Shown here in pieces: positions 1-7,199 of a stretch of 9,739 nucleotides of DNA; the first letter of the stretch is position 1; every line of letters starts with the position of its first letter. This DNA is from DATMYQ01 sp035560935 (lineage in GTDB: Bacteria; Bacillota; Negativicutes; Sporomusales; Sporomusaceae): positions 1 through 9,739 of the forward strand of contig DATMYQ010000321.1 in the NCBI GenBank assembly GCA_035560935.1, given 5' to 3'. A model generated the notes under the pieces. That model did no database searches. It was not told where the DNA came from and worked only from the letters and a program-made list of their open reading frames with translations. The position numbers and the translations under genes are program-made.

Positions 1-25
1 ATATAATTATCGTCAAGCGCATTTT

Positions 26-42
26 TGATAGTATTATTATCA
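26..42. promoter_or_regulatory. Imperfect inverted repeat before the XRE gene, possible operator
   Basis: TGATA (26-30) and TATCA (38-42) form an inverted repeat with a 7-base spacer, ending just before the ribosome binding site of the XRE gene. A TATAAT hexamer lies at 2-7. Repressors of this family often bind such dyads at their own promoter. No clear -35 box can be seen because the window starts here. The call is weak and rests on position and symmetry only. Confidence 0.25.
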
Positions 43-61
43 GACAAAGGAGTACGATCTT

Positions 62-469
62 ATGATTGGCAAACTGTTAGGCGAACTAAGAAATAAAAGG
101 GGGCTAACTCAAGACCAAATTGCAGATGCTCTGAACGTAAAGAGGCCTCGGTATAATTCTTGGGAAAATGACATTGCCAAACCTGACATCCACATGCTCA
201 AAAAAATTGCAGAATTTCATAATGTTACACCAGACTATCTGCTTAGCTTTGAAACGAATAATGTTAGCCCGTCTTGGGCCACTCCTAAAGACAAACGAGA
301 TTTCAAAAAAATGCTTGAAGACGATGGAGACCTCATGTTTGACGGCGTACCCATTGATAAAGAGGACAGAAAACGTGTCATAGATGTCTTGACCGGACTT
401 TTTTGGGAGGCTAAACATATGAATAAGAGGAAAAATAAGCCCAGCAGCACGGATGACGCCAAGAAGTAA
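62..469 (+). CDS. XRE-family (Cro/C1-type) transcriptional repressor
   Basis: A 135-residue DNA-binding regulator. Residues about 4-62 form a Cro/C1 helix-turn-helix: the recognition segment GLTQDQIADALNVKRPRYNS is followed by WENDIAKPD and a leucine/isoleucine helix ending in TPDYLL, the usual layout of this family. The C-terminal part (about 75-120) carries DGVPIDKEDRKRVIDVL and then a lysine/arginine-rich tail; similar tails occur in Bacillota repressors of the ImmR kind. The ATG at 62 is preceded by AAAGGAG (46-52) at good spacing. The ImmA/IrrE-type peptidase gene follows 38 bases later on the same strand. In known pairs (ImmR-ImmA of ICEBs1) the repressor holds an integrative element silent and the peptidase removes it after DNA damage. 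The HTH call is secure; the role here is inferred from the pairing, since no element genes are visible in the window. Confidence 0.93.
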   Translation: MIGKLLGELRNKRGLTQDQIADALNVKRPRYNSWENDIAKPDIHMLKKIAEFHNVTPDYLLSFETNNVSPSWATPKDKRDFKKMLEDDGDLMFDGVPIDKEDRKRVIDVLTGLFWEAKHMNKRKNKPSSTDDAKK

Positions 470-507
470 CTCTCCTGGTGTCATTTCTATAAAGGGGTGC
501 GAATCAA

Positions 508-951
508 ATGGACAAACTTATTTCTACTTTGGTCAAGCGTTACAAAACCAATTGCCCCTTCACTATAGCTGAAAGGCTAAATATTCATCTACGCTTTGCC
601 GATCTTGGGGATCACACCCGAGGTATCTATTACTGCAAACTAAGGCGACGTTTCATCGTGATAAATAGCAGAATCAATTTATTCTGGCAACGTTTTATAT
701 GTGCCCACGAATTAGCCCACGACCGATTACACAGAGGCTTGAACCGTTTCTTCTTAGATGAACATTCTTTACAAAATGCTAATAAATATGAACGACAGGC
801 TAACCTGTTTGCCGTGCAATTGCTTTCTGCCAACTCTGGAATTATACCTGGTGAAACTATTGAACAGCTATTTATGAGGACAGGTATTCCTTTCGAAATG
901 GCTCAATATTATACAGATGAGGATTACCCTTCTTTTTTAGGTTTTAAGTAA
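508..951 (+). CDS. ImmA/IrrE family metallo-endopeptidase
   Basis: A 147-residue zinc peptidase of the ImmA/IrrE family (COG2856). The HExxH zinc site is H67-E68-L69-A70-H71, within CAHELAHDRLHRG. A downstream YERQANLFA segment supplies the probable third ligand, E95, and the family's conserved E-x-x-A-N-x-F-A helix. The N-terminal third (AERLNIHLRFADLG, then RGIYYCKLRRRFIVIN) matches the usual lead-in, where a short beta region precedes the catalytic helix. Length is normal for the short, single-domain members. The ATG at 508 follows AAAGGGGTG (491-499). Family members cleave their partner XRE repressor, here most likely the product of the gene just upstream; this is inference from gene order. 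No hydrophobic segment is visible, so it should be cytoplasmic. Confidence 0.92.
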   Translation: MDKLISTLVKRYKTNCPFTIAERLNIHLRFADLGDHTRGIYYCKLRRRFIVINSRINLFWQRFICAHELAHDRLHRGLNRFFLDEHSLQNANKYERQANLFAVQLLSANSGIIPGETIEQLFMRTGIPFEMAQYYTDEDYPSFLGFK

Positions 952-1061
952 TTGTAAAATTGTATTCCGCCTCGAATCTCCACCTACTGGCTGCAATTAA
1001 ATGGCTTAAGGATAGAAAATAATTGTGACACTTCGTGACAAGAAAAATTTCAAAAGCAAGT

Positions 1062-1091
1062 AGGGTCAGTAATAATGTAATTACTGACCCT
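1062..1091. repeat. 12-bp perfect inverted repeat between convergent genes
   Basis: AGGGTCAGTAAT (1062-1073) pairs perfectly with ATTACTGACCCT (1080-1091) around a 6-base loop. It is the only strong structure in the 333-base gap (952-1284) between the peptidase gene and the 3' end of the surface-protein gene, which face each other. It may act as a bidirectional terminator. The - strand side is followed by short T runs (within about 25 bases); the + strand side has only GTTGTTTT, so the terminator reading is moderate. An operator or the footprint of a small mobile repeat are alternatives. The rest of the gap holds no convincing gene: a 79-codon GTG-started frame (1035-1274) has no good ribosome binding site and covers this hairpin. 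Confidence 0.55.
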
Positions 1092-1284
1092 CACATGTTG
1101 TTTTCAGATTACGTTTATTTTTTCTGTCCTAGTTGGAATCATAAAAATGTCAAGGTAAACTGGCTTTTCCTACGGCTTTGTGACATCAAAAAAAATGGAA
1201 TTAAGTCAAGGGCAAACCTGCCAAAAGGTAGGGACAATCCTTATCCTTCTGCCATACGCTGCGTTGTCACTTGATCGAACTGCT

Positions 1285-4200
1285 TTATTGCTTGAGTAAT
1301 TGCTTTATCTGCTGTTCGATGTCCTTGCCGACCACGGCCTCTCCGCCGAAGATGGTCGTTTCAGCCGGTTTTCTGGACTCTACGTAATCCATGGTCTGCT
1401 CAGAGAGACTGCTGTCTGTCAGAATGATCGGAGCCTTGGTTTTAGCCGCATAAACACTGCCGGCCAAGGCGTCCGGAAATTTGTTTCCGGTGGCTATGCA
1501 CATGGTCTGGCTTCCCAAATTGAAGTATTCCGCAATAGCCAGTGAGGTGGCATAGCGGTCAGCGCCGCCGATCCTGACGATATTCTCCGCCGCCAAACCG
1601 GTGATTTTGGCAGCCTGACTTTCCACAGCCGGGCTGATTGCTCCCTCAAGGCCGATGATATAGATTTTGCTCGGCTTGAGGGCGGCGAGCTCTTCACTCA
1701 CGGCTTCGCCGATCCCGTCTTTTTGAACCAAGAGGATGGGGAACTGGTTCTGAGCCGCAATACTGCTGACAGCCAAAGCGTCGGGATAGTTTTCCCCGCT
1801 GACCAGCACTACCGGTGTTCCCGTCTTGACGTTCAATTGGTCTGCGATTTTTACGGCGGTATCATAACGGGTTTCTCCGGCTATCCTGGTTATGTGATTG
1901 AAACCGCTATTCTGTAGTTTAGCGTCCATGCCGCTGCTGACAACGGCTGTGCCGCCCAGGATATATACTCTGCCTTCCTGCTCCAGATTAGCTTTCAGAT
2001 AATCTACGACCTTTTCCTGATCTGCTTCCGAGCTGTCTACCAGGAGAATGGGCGCATTAAGTTGGTATGCAAGGACGCTACCCGCCAAAGCGTCCGGATA
2101 ATAGTCGGCTGTGGCTAAAACAGCATTGGTCACTTTATCCGGATAAGCTGCCTTGGCAACGGACAGCGCCGTGTCATTTTTGGTTTGCCCCGCAAGCCTT
2201 GAAAGTGTGGAAGCGGCAATGACCGGAGCTTCCGGGTATTTGTTGTAGATATTGTAGAGGAATACCACAACTTCAGCCCGTGTCGTATAGGAACGCGGAT
2301 TCAGCTTATTCCCTGAGCCTTCGATCAGCCCTGCATTGACCAGGGTAGCCAAGCTGTTAACCGCATACTCGGCGATATCTCCTTTGTCGCTGAATGTATT
2401 CAAAGAGGTGTTGTTATCTGCCGCTTTCAGTCCCTGGTATTTCTCCAGAGCGCGGGCGGCTAACACCATCATGTCCTGTCTGGATATGCTTTCTGTCGGA
2501 TTGAAGAAATTATTCCCGCTGCCCGCGGCGATGCCCAGCTCTTTTGCGATGCCTACGGCGTTATAGTAGTAAGCGCCCGGCTTTACATCGTCGAAGCTAT
2601 CAGTAAAGTCGGCGGTGAGTCCCAGCGTATTTATGAGCAGTACCATATAGTCGGCTCTGGTCATGTTTACGCTTGGGGAGAAGGTAGTGCCATCGCCGGT
2701 TCCGCTGGTTATGCCCTTGGAGGCCATAACCTCGATTGCTTTTCTTGCCCATTCCACTCCGCCAAGATCGCTGAAGGTCTTCTGCACATAGGCCACAGCA
2801 TAGTTGCTGAAATGAGTGCTGAAGAAGGTGACGGTCCCGGTGACCAGGTCGTAGCGGCCGTTGGGTACGGAGACCGCCTTGCCGCTGCCGTCGATATACC
2901 ATACGACGATGCTTCCAGAATTGGCAAGTTCTGCCGCTGTCGGAGTATAGGGAATGGAAACTGTTAACGGCGCGTTACGATTGCTCCAATCGGTCTGCTT
3001 GCCGTCAATGGACAGCGTAAGCTGGATGAGGGGCTTGTCGCCTATGGCAGCTTTGACGTTCTCCAGCAGAGCGCTCTTATCGCCTTGGCCGATGGTGATC
3101 TCTGCCTTGCTTCCGCCTATGTCCGAAACACCCGTCAGCATATTGGACGGAACGGTAACGCTGCCATTACCGGTATGGATGGTCAGCATTCCTTGAGCAT
3201 CTGACGTTGACAGATCCGGGACTGGTATACCGACTGAGTAGGTATCGACATCAGGAATTGAGGGTATTGTGATAACAGTGCCGCCTAATGTAAACTGGTG
3301 AGAGCCTGTGTCTATGGCCGCGCTTCCATTATCTTTATTGACCGTGACAGGAAACGTGGTTTCAGAGCCGTTTCCTGCTTTCACGTCAGCGTTATGGGTT
3401 GGTGTTGTCGGTGTTGATGGAGTGCCGCCACCGCCACCTCCGCTATACGTCCATTTTGCGTACACGGTTGTTGTGGCATTTACAGGCGTCGCAGAGATAA
3501 ACTGAGCGCCCGCGCCGTTTTCTCCTGTGAACCAGCCGCCAAAGGTATAGCTGCTTCTTGTGGGATCAGTCGGCCAAGCCGCGCTGCCAATGCTCTCTTC
3601 AGCGTTAACAATTTTGGTGGTATATACCAAGCCATTACTGTTAAAGGTCACAGTGTAGGTTGTGACTGGGGCTGTGGTCACTGTCACGGTTGCCGTTCCG
3701 AATTTAGTATTATCGTAAGTTGATGTCGCTCTCACGGTCAGTTCGGTCGCCGTTTCGTCAGCCGCTACTGTGAGTTCACCGGAGGCATCGATAACTGTGC
3801 TGAGACTGGTATTGCCGTAGACGCTCCATGTCACCGTCTGTGTGGGGCCGTTTGTGCCGTTTACCATTGCAATAAAGGTATGTGTGGTACCCTTTTGCAC
3901 CGTTGCGGTCGCTGGAGCAACCGTAACATCGATTATGGTCGGCGTGGAAGGCGCGGTGTAGCTGTAGACACTCACCGTCTTCGGCGACCCGCTGACGGCA
4001 TAGCCTGCCGGGGAACCCACCGCAACACTGACCGTGCCTTCGCTGACGACCGAGACCGCTATGCTCCAATTCGTGCCGGAGCCTGTCAGCGCGCCTTTCG
4101 TCGCCGAACCTGTATCACCGGTAATGGTGATATCGGCAGCGGTCAGGCCGGCAATGGCCGTACCAAACACAAGATCTATTTTCGTTGAGGTGGTCGTGCC

Positions 4201-4995
4201 GCTTGCTCCATTCGCGACCGCTGTCTGCAACGTGACCGGCGTGGGCACAACCGCTTTGTATACCGCCACGGTTTTTGGGGAGCCGGATATGCTGTAGCCC
4301 GCCGGTGCTGCTACCGCTACCGACACATCGCCCTGTGTTGTCACTGAGGTCAGGACGATAGACCAACTTGTTCCGCTGCCTGTCAAGGCTCCCTTGATCA
4401 CTGCGCCGGTTTCGTTTGTGATCGTAATATCATCCGCTGTAAGCCCTGCAATGGTTGTATCGAAGGCAAGGTCGATCTTCGTAGAGGTTGTTGTGTCAGC
4501 CACACCGTCTGCGGTTGCCGCAGTAAACGCAGCATTGGTTACGCCAGACGTTGCCTCCACCTTGAAATACAGACCCGTGCTTTGCCATTCCTCAATAATT
4601 TCGGTTCCTTCGCCAATAATGCCGTAATGGGCACGGTATTCGATTTCATACACGGTGTCGGATTCGTAATTCGTGACCGTGCCGAGGCCGATTTTCAGGT
4701 CGCCGTTTTCGTCGGGGGCAAGCCCCGTAAGCTCCTTCACCTGTGTGGCGCCGTCATAGATCGCCGTATCCACACTGATGGGGTAAAAATCCGGGTTATT
4801 ATCAAACACCACGGGCAGGTTCACACCGGTGATCGCCGTATGGTTGATTACGTTACCCGTGCCGTCGCACTGCACCAGCCTGTCCGCCGCCGGGGCCTGC
4901 TCTGCAAGCGCGGGAACCGACGTGCACAGGAGCAGGCTCACAATCAACAACGTGGAAAGCAACGGGCGAAGTCCTCTGTTCTTTATTTTATTCAA
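1285..4995 (-). CDS. S-layer-type surface protein with Ig-like modules, three SLH domains and three CWB2 repeats
   Basis: A secreted, wall-bound protein of about 1236 residues (numbering from the TTG start). A signal peptide covers residues 1-31 (LLSTLLIVSLLLCTSVPALA, cleaved before EQ). Then come an unrecognised region (to ~150), two near-identical ~92-residue beta modules (152-246, 254-344; shared GALTGSGT and SGSPKTV), a Big2-like Ig module (354-440), an InlB/Flg_new-like repeat (447-516, YTFGGWFT and VYAKW), a Gly6 and Pro/Thr linker (519-534), and an unassigned beta region to ~735. Three SLH domains follow (741-793, 801-850, 868-917) with TRAD, SRQD and TRAE at the sugar-binding position. 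Three cell-wall-binding-2 repeats (~932-1234) each carry a PDALA motif and close the protein. SLH domains bind pyruvylated wall polymer; CWB2 repeats bind anionic wall polymer in clostridia. The frame can be opened from GTG at 5004, but GAGGTG (5007-5002) sits 6 bases before TTG 4995, so TTG is the likelier start. It lies 44 bases downstream of the broken DUF6273-like gene and is probably co-transcribed with it. No lesion is seen. Confidence 0.93.
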   Translation of the reverse strand: MNKIKNRGLRPLLSTLLIVSLLLCTSVPALAEQAPAADRLVQCDGTGNVINHTAITGVNLPVVFDNNPDFYPISVDTAIYDGATQVKELTGLAPDENGDLKIGLGTVTNYESDTVYEIEYRAHYGIIGEGTEIIEEWQSTGLYFKVEATSGVTNAAFTAATADGVADTTTSTKIDLAFDTTIAGLTADDITITNETGAVIKGALTGSGTSWSIVLTSVTTQGDVSVAVAAPAGYSISGSPKTVAVYKAVVPTPVTLQTAVANGASGTTTSTKIDLVFGTAIAGLTAADITITGDTGSATKGALTGSGTNWSIAVSVVSEGTVSVAVGSPAGYAVSGSPKTVSVYSYTAPSTPTIIDVTVAPATATVQKGTTHTFIAMVNGTNGPTQTVTWSVYGNTSLSTVIDASGELTVAADETATELTVRATSTYDNTKFGTATVTVTTAPVTTYTVTFNSNGLVYTTKIVNAEESIGSAAWPTDPTRSSYTFGGWFTGENGAGAQFISATPVNATTTVYAKWTYSGGGGGGTPSTPTTPTHNADVKAGNGSETTFPVTVNKDNGSAAIDTGSHQFTLGGTVITIPSIPDVDTYSVGIPVPDLSTSDAQGMLTIHTGNGSVTVPSNMLTGVSDIGGSKAEITIGQGDKSALLENVKAAIGDKPLIQLTLSIDGKQTDWSNRNAPLTVSIPYTPTAAELANSGSIVVWYIDGSGKAVSVPNGRYDLVTGTVTFFSTHFSNYAVAYVQKTFSDLGGVEWARKAIEVMASKGITSGTGDGTTFSPSVNMTRADYMVLLINTLGLTADFTDSFDDVKPGAYYYNAVGIAKELGIAAGSGNNFFNPTESISRQDMMVLAARALEKYQGLKAADNNTSLNTFSDKGDIAEYAVNSLATLVNAGLIEGSGNKLNPRSYTTRAEVVVFLYNIYNKYPEAPVIAASTLSRLAGQTKNDTALSVAKAAYPDKVTNAVLATADYYPDALAGSVLAYQLNAPILLVDSSEADQEKVVDYLKANLEQEGRVYILGGTAVVSSGMDAKLQNSGFNHITRIAGETRYDTAVKIADQLNVKTGTPVVLVSGENYPDALAVSSIAAQNQFPILLVQKDGIGEAVSEELAALKPSKIYIIGLEGAISPAVESQAAKITGLAAENIVRIGGADRYATSLAIAEYFNLGSQTMCIATGNKFPDALAGSVYAAKTKAPIILTDSSLSEQTMDYVESRKPAETTIFGGEAVVGKDIEQQIKQLLKQ
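3964..4542 (-). repeat. Tandem ~92-residue domain duplication inside the S-layer protein
   Basis: Two copies, encoded at 4542-4258 and 4236-3964 with a short KAVVPTP linker between them. They share long identical peptides (TTTSTKIDL, IAGLT, DITIT, KGALTGSGT, SGSPKTV). The DNA is visibly more divergent than the protein, which points to an old duplication kept under selection for the protein fold. Each copy is probably one beta-sandwich module of the stalk. Confidence 0.8.
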
Positions 4996-5001
4996 TATTT
5001 T

Positions 5002-5007
5002 CACCTC
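5002..5007 (-). promoter_or_regulatory. Ribosome binding site that favours a TTG start for the S-layer gene
   Basis: On the - strand GAGGTG occupies 5007-5002. The GTG inside it would be the first codon of the longest frame, which would leave that start without a Shine-Dalgarno sequence. TTG at 4995-4993 lies 6 bases downstream in the same frame, which is ideal spacing. Confidence 0.6.
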
Positions 5008-5033
5008 TCGTATTATGAGCTTCGTGCCTCATG

Positions 5034-5090
5034 CTTTCCTTAATAAAACGACGGGTTCGTTACCGTTGTGGTCGGCGGGCTGACCGCTTT
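5034..5090. repeat. 57-bp direct repeat, copy 1 (3' end of the DUF6273-like gene)
   Basis: Matches 6219-6275 at 49 of 57 positions without gaps, by eye. It covers the last ~16 codons and the stop of the - strand gene ending at 5040. The gene reads this copy as SPPTTTVTNPSFY plus stop. Confidence 0.85.
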
Positions 5091-6163
5091 TATTTTAACT
5101 GTTCCATTACCAAGAGTAATATCTGTCGGTATGGTTGTCGACAACCCACTCAAAGTACCGGATATTACTGTATCGTTTCCGCTGGCAGTACCTGTCAGCA
5201 TTCCGTAAGTATTATTTATTCCGATCAGTGCACCAAAGGTGTCCTGTACAGTAACGGAAAACGGTACTCCATTCACAACTGTTATAGTGGGTATCGTTTG
5301 GAAGTTGGCTATCAGGAACGTGTCCGCTGTACCCATGGTAGAGCTATAGGATGCATCGGTACTAACCTGTGTCCCGTTTTGATCGATCCAGTTGACGAAA
5401 TTATAGCCGCTATTAGCCGTGGCCGTTACCGTCACTTGGTCGTTCTGGGCGTATGCCCCGCCCCCGCCAATGACCGTGCCGCCCGCTGAGGAATTGGCCG
5501 ATACGCTGACAGTGTGGTATTTTCCTCCCAAAACAATGCCCCGTTACCACCGGATACTAAGACGTCCGGTTTCAGATACAAAGTGGGACGGACGGCGTCG
5601 GCGAGGCCGGAGCCGCTGACGTTTCCCAGTTGGCCGTTAAAAGACACGTACCAGACCAGGTTGTTGTTGTTAGAAAGAGGAGTACGGGTCCAGAAATCAG
5701 AAGATATGCCACCGGAAATGCTTCTATAGTTATTCCATTCGCTGCAGCTGATCAGGCCAACATTACAAATCTCGGTGGCCGATGCTTCGTTGGTTTCATT
5801 CCCGATGCCCCAGCTATGGGATTGGATCAATGGACGATCCGCAGGGGCCAAGATGTTATAAAAATCATTATTAAGATAGTCGCCAATGTTATTATTATTT
5901 GAATATGAAATATCAAAAGAGTTTGTGTTATCCGGATCAAACATACTCATGCTCTCAATACCTTGCATAAGCAAGTAACCGGTGCTGGGATCTAAAACTA
6001 TCCATACTTGGCCACCGAATCTCACCGTGCTTCCAGCAGCTAAGGAAGATAAGGTTACGGGGGCATCTACTGCCGAGGCTGGTATGGAGACGCCCAGGAT
6101 ACCGGTTAATACCAACATAAAGGAAAGCACTGCATAGACAATCCGCTTGACTTGTTTTTTCAT
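5040..6163 (-). pseudogene. Secreted DUF6273-like / InlB-type repeat protein, broken by one frameshift
   Basis: The 5' frame (6163 down to 5432) starts MKKQVKRIVYAVLSF, a signal peptide cleaved near PASA-VD, and continues into a DUF6273-like domain: VRFGGQVWIVLD, YLLMQ, DYLNNDFYN, SWGIGNETNE, DFWTRTP and VRPTLYL. It then runs out of homology at SGGNGALFWE. The other frame (about 5531 down to 5040) picks up as GGKYHTVSVSANSSAGGTV with a divergent InlB-like repeat (VTVTATANSGYNFVNW) and further beta sequence. One missing base, most simply in the four-base T run (- strand, 5533-5530), rejoins them into 374 residues. The start has AGGTGG 8 bases upstream. With no SLH or CWB2 domain it would be released or held by other partners. 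A single homopolymer lesion could also be a sequencing error, so 'pseudogene' is provisional. The role is unknown. Confidence 0.8.
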
Positions 6164-6218
6164 TTTTCATTCCACCTAAATATCAATTTTTTAAATAATT
6201 TCCGCCTGAGGTTATAGG

Positions 6219-6275
6219 CTTACCTTAATAAAACGACGAGTTCTGCACCGCTGTGGCCGGCGGGCTGCCCGCTTT
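6219..6275. repeat. 57-bp direct repeat, copy 2 (3' end of the beta-helix-like gene)
   Basis: Partner of 5034-5090. The gene ending at 6220 reads it in a different frame, as SGQPAGHSGAELVVLLR plus stop. Read in the frame of copy 1 it gives a matching tail, SPPATAVQNSSFY plus stop. Confidence 0.85.
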
Positions 6276-6971
6276 CGTCCGTTTCGCAGGAAAATTCGTC
6301 CCCGCCGCTTATCGAGCCGGTGACGGCGCTGCTTCCGGGCAGCCCCTCCACGGTGGTCTTATACACCTTGGTTGAGCTTCCCGATGACTGATCAACGTCA
6401 TAGGAGACCTTCGCATCCACAGAGCCGCCGATGCCCGCGCCGCCGCCGCTGATGAATCCTCCTCTGCCGCCAGTCGCGGTGACTGTGCCGCCGCTGCCGC
6501 TGCTCACCGCGGTAACAGTTAAAGTCGCGCCGGAGGGAACCCCTATCCCGGCGCTATACGAACCGCCTTTCAGCGTATTATAGCCTTTCAGCGTCAGGTT
6601 GACCGTCGTGCCAGTGTCGATGGCAAAGGCGCAGAAGCTGGTGCTGTGCGATTCTTCGATATCCACACCGTTGAGCGTGATATTAACCACTATATTGCCT
6701 GTCACCATAATCGTGTTTGTCGTTGTGCCGTCGCCTGTGATGGTGATTGCCTGCGTGTCGGCAAGATCAGTTGTTGTTGTCTATGGATTGCCGTAAGTAA
6801 CATTGACGATGCCTGCGCCCACCGAGACGGTGATGTTCCCCTCGGATATGTCGAAAGTGTAGTGCGTGGGGTCGCTCGCCGCCAAGGCCGTAAATGTGCT
6901 CCCCGGCACGAGCATGAAAACCATTGCCGCTGCGAGCAGAAGGGGAAGAATTTTGTTTTTAAAAGTCTCAT
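6220..6971 (-). pseudogene. Secreted beta-helix / carbohydrate-binding-like surface protein, broken by frameshift and stop
   Basis: A perfect AAGGAGGAG (6986-6978) leads into ATG 6971, but the frame from it soon loses sense. Adding one A to the five-A run at 6960-6956 gives MRLLKNKILPLLLAAA and a normal signal peptide ending TALAAS, then THYTFDISEGNITVSVG. That frame meets TAG at 6783-6781 (after NVTYGNP) and resumes as TTTTDLADTQAITITGDGTT. The remainder (NITLNGVDIE, GTTVNLTLKG, GIGVPSGATLTVTA, GGRGGFISGGGAGIGG) is rich in short beta turns, as in the carbohydrate-binding/Cthe_2159-like domains of clostridial surface proteins. The repaired product would be about 250 residues. The last ~17 codons lie in the 57-bp repeat shared with the next gene and look unlike the usual tail of this family, so the 3' end may be truncated too. 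Two different lesions make true decay likely. Confidence 0.82.
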
Positions 6972-7088
6972 GATGTACTCCTCCTTGGAATTTTGTTATG
7001 CAAAGCGTTGTGTGCCATAAAATATTGCACCACCCGATATCGGACGGTGAGAGCTGTTTCCTGCCTGTTGACTGATTTTAGTTTAATG

Positions 7089-7122
7089 AAAAAAAAAAAG
7101 AACGCCGATTGCATGATCGGCG
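7089..7122 (-). terminator. Intrinsic terminator of the two-component locus
   Basis: Read on the - strand: CGCCGAT, a 6-base loop, ATCGGCG (7122-7103), then TTC... and an 11-base T run (7099-7089). It lies 78 bases after the kinase stop and separates that locus from the surface-protein genes, which therefore need their own promoter. In the stretch 6972-7088 I see no convincing -35/-10 pair; the only notable element is a perfect CCGATATCGG palindrome at about 7037-7046. Confidence 0.88.
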
Positions 7123-7199
7123 CTTGAAATGACATGATCCGCATTTTTTGCTAAGATTTTTGTCATTTTGGGATATATCGGGTGATATTTTCTCCTGCT

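Noticed and set aside
952..1034. TTCGA-type core resembling a tRNA T-arm (CTCGAATCT), considered as an attachment-site remnant
   Set aside because: The flanking bases do not form a T-stem and no acceptor end or second copy was found in the window.
1188..1225. GGCAGGTTTGCC plus an A8/T8 run considered as the terminator of the surface-protein gene
   Set aside because: The stem is only 4 bp and the T run lies about 15 bases away.
1035..1274. 79-codon + strand frame with GTG start
   Set aside because: No plausible ribosome binding site, no recognisable domain, and it reads through the perfect hairpin at 1062-1091.
3420..3450. CCGCCA/CCGCCT repeats considered as a microsatellite phase switch
   Set aside because: They encode the Gly-rich linker of the surface protein in frame; the repeat is short and imperfect.
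4582..5043. Long + strand frames opposite the surface-protein gene, including a 153-codon one
   Set aside because: They lie antisense to a gene with clear domains and have Arg/His/Cys-rich compositions typical of shadow frames.
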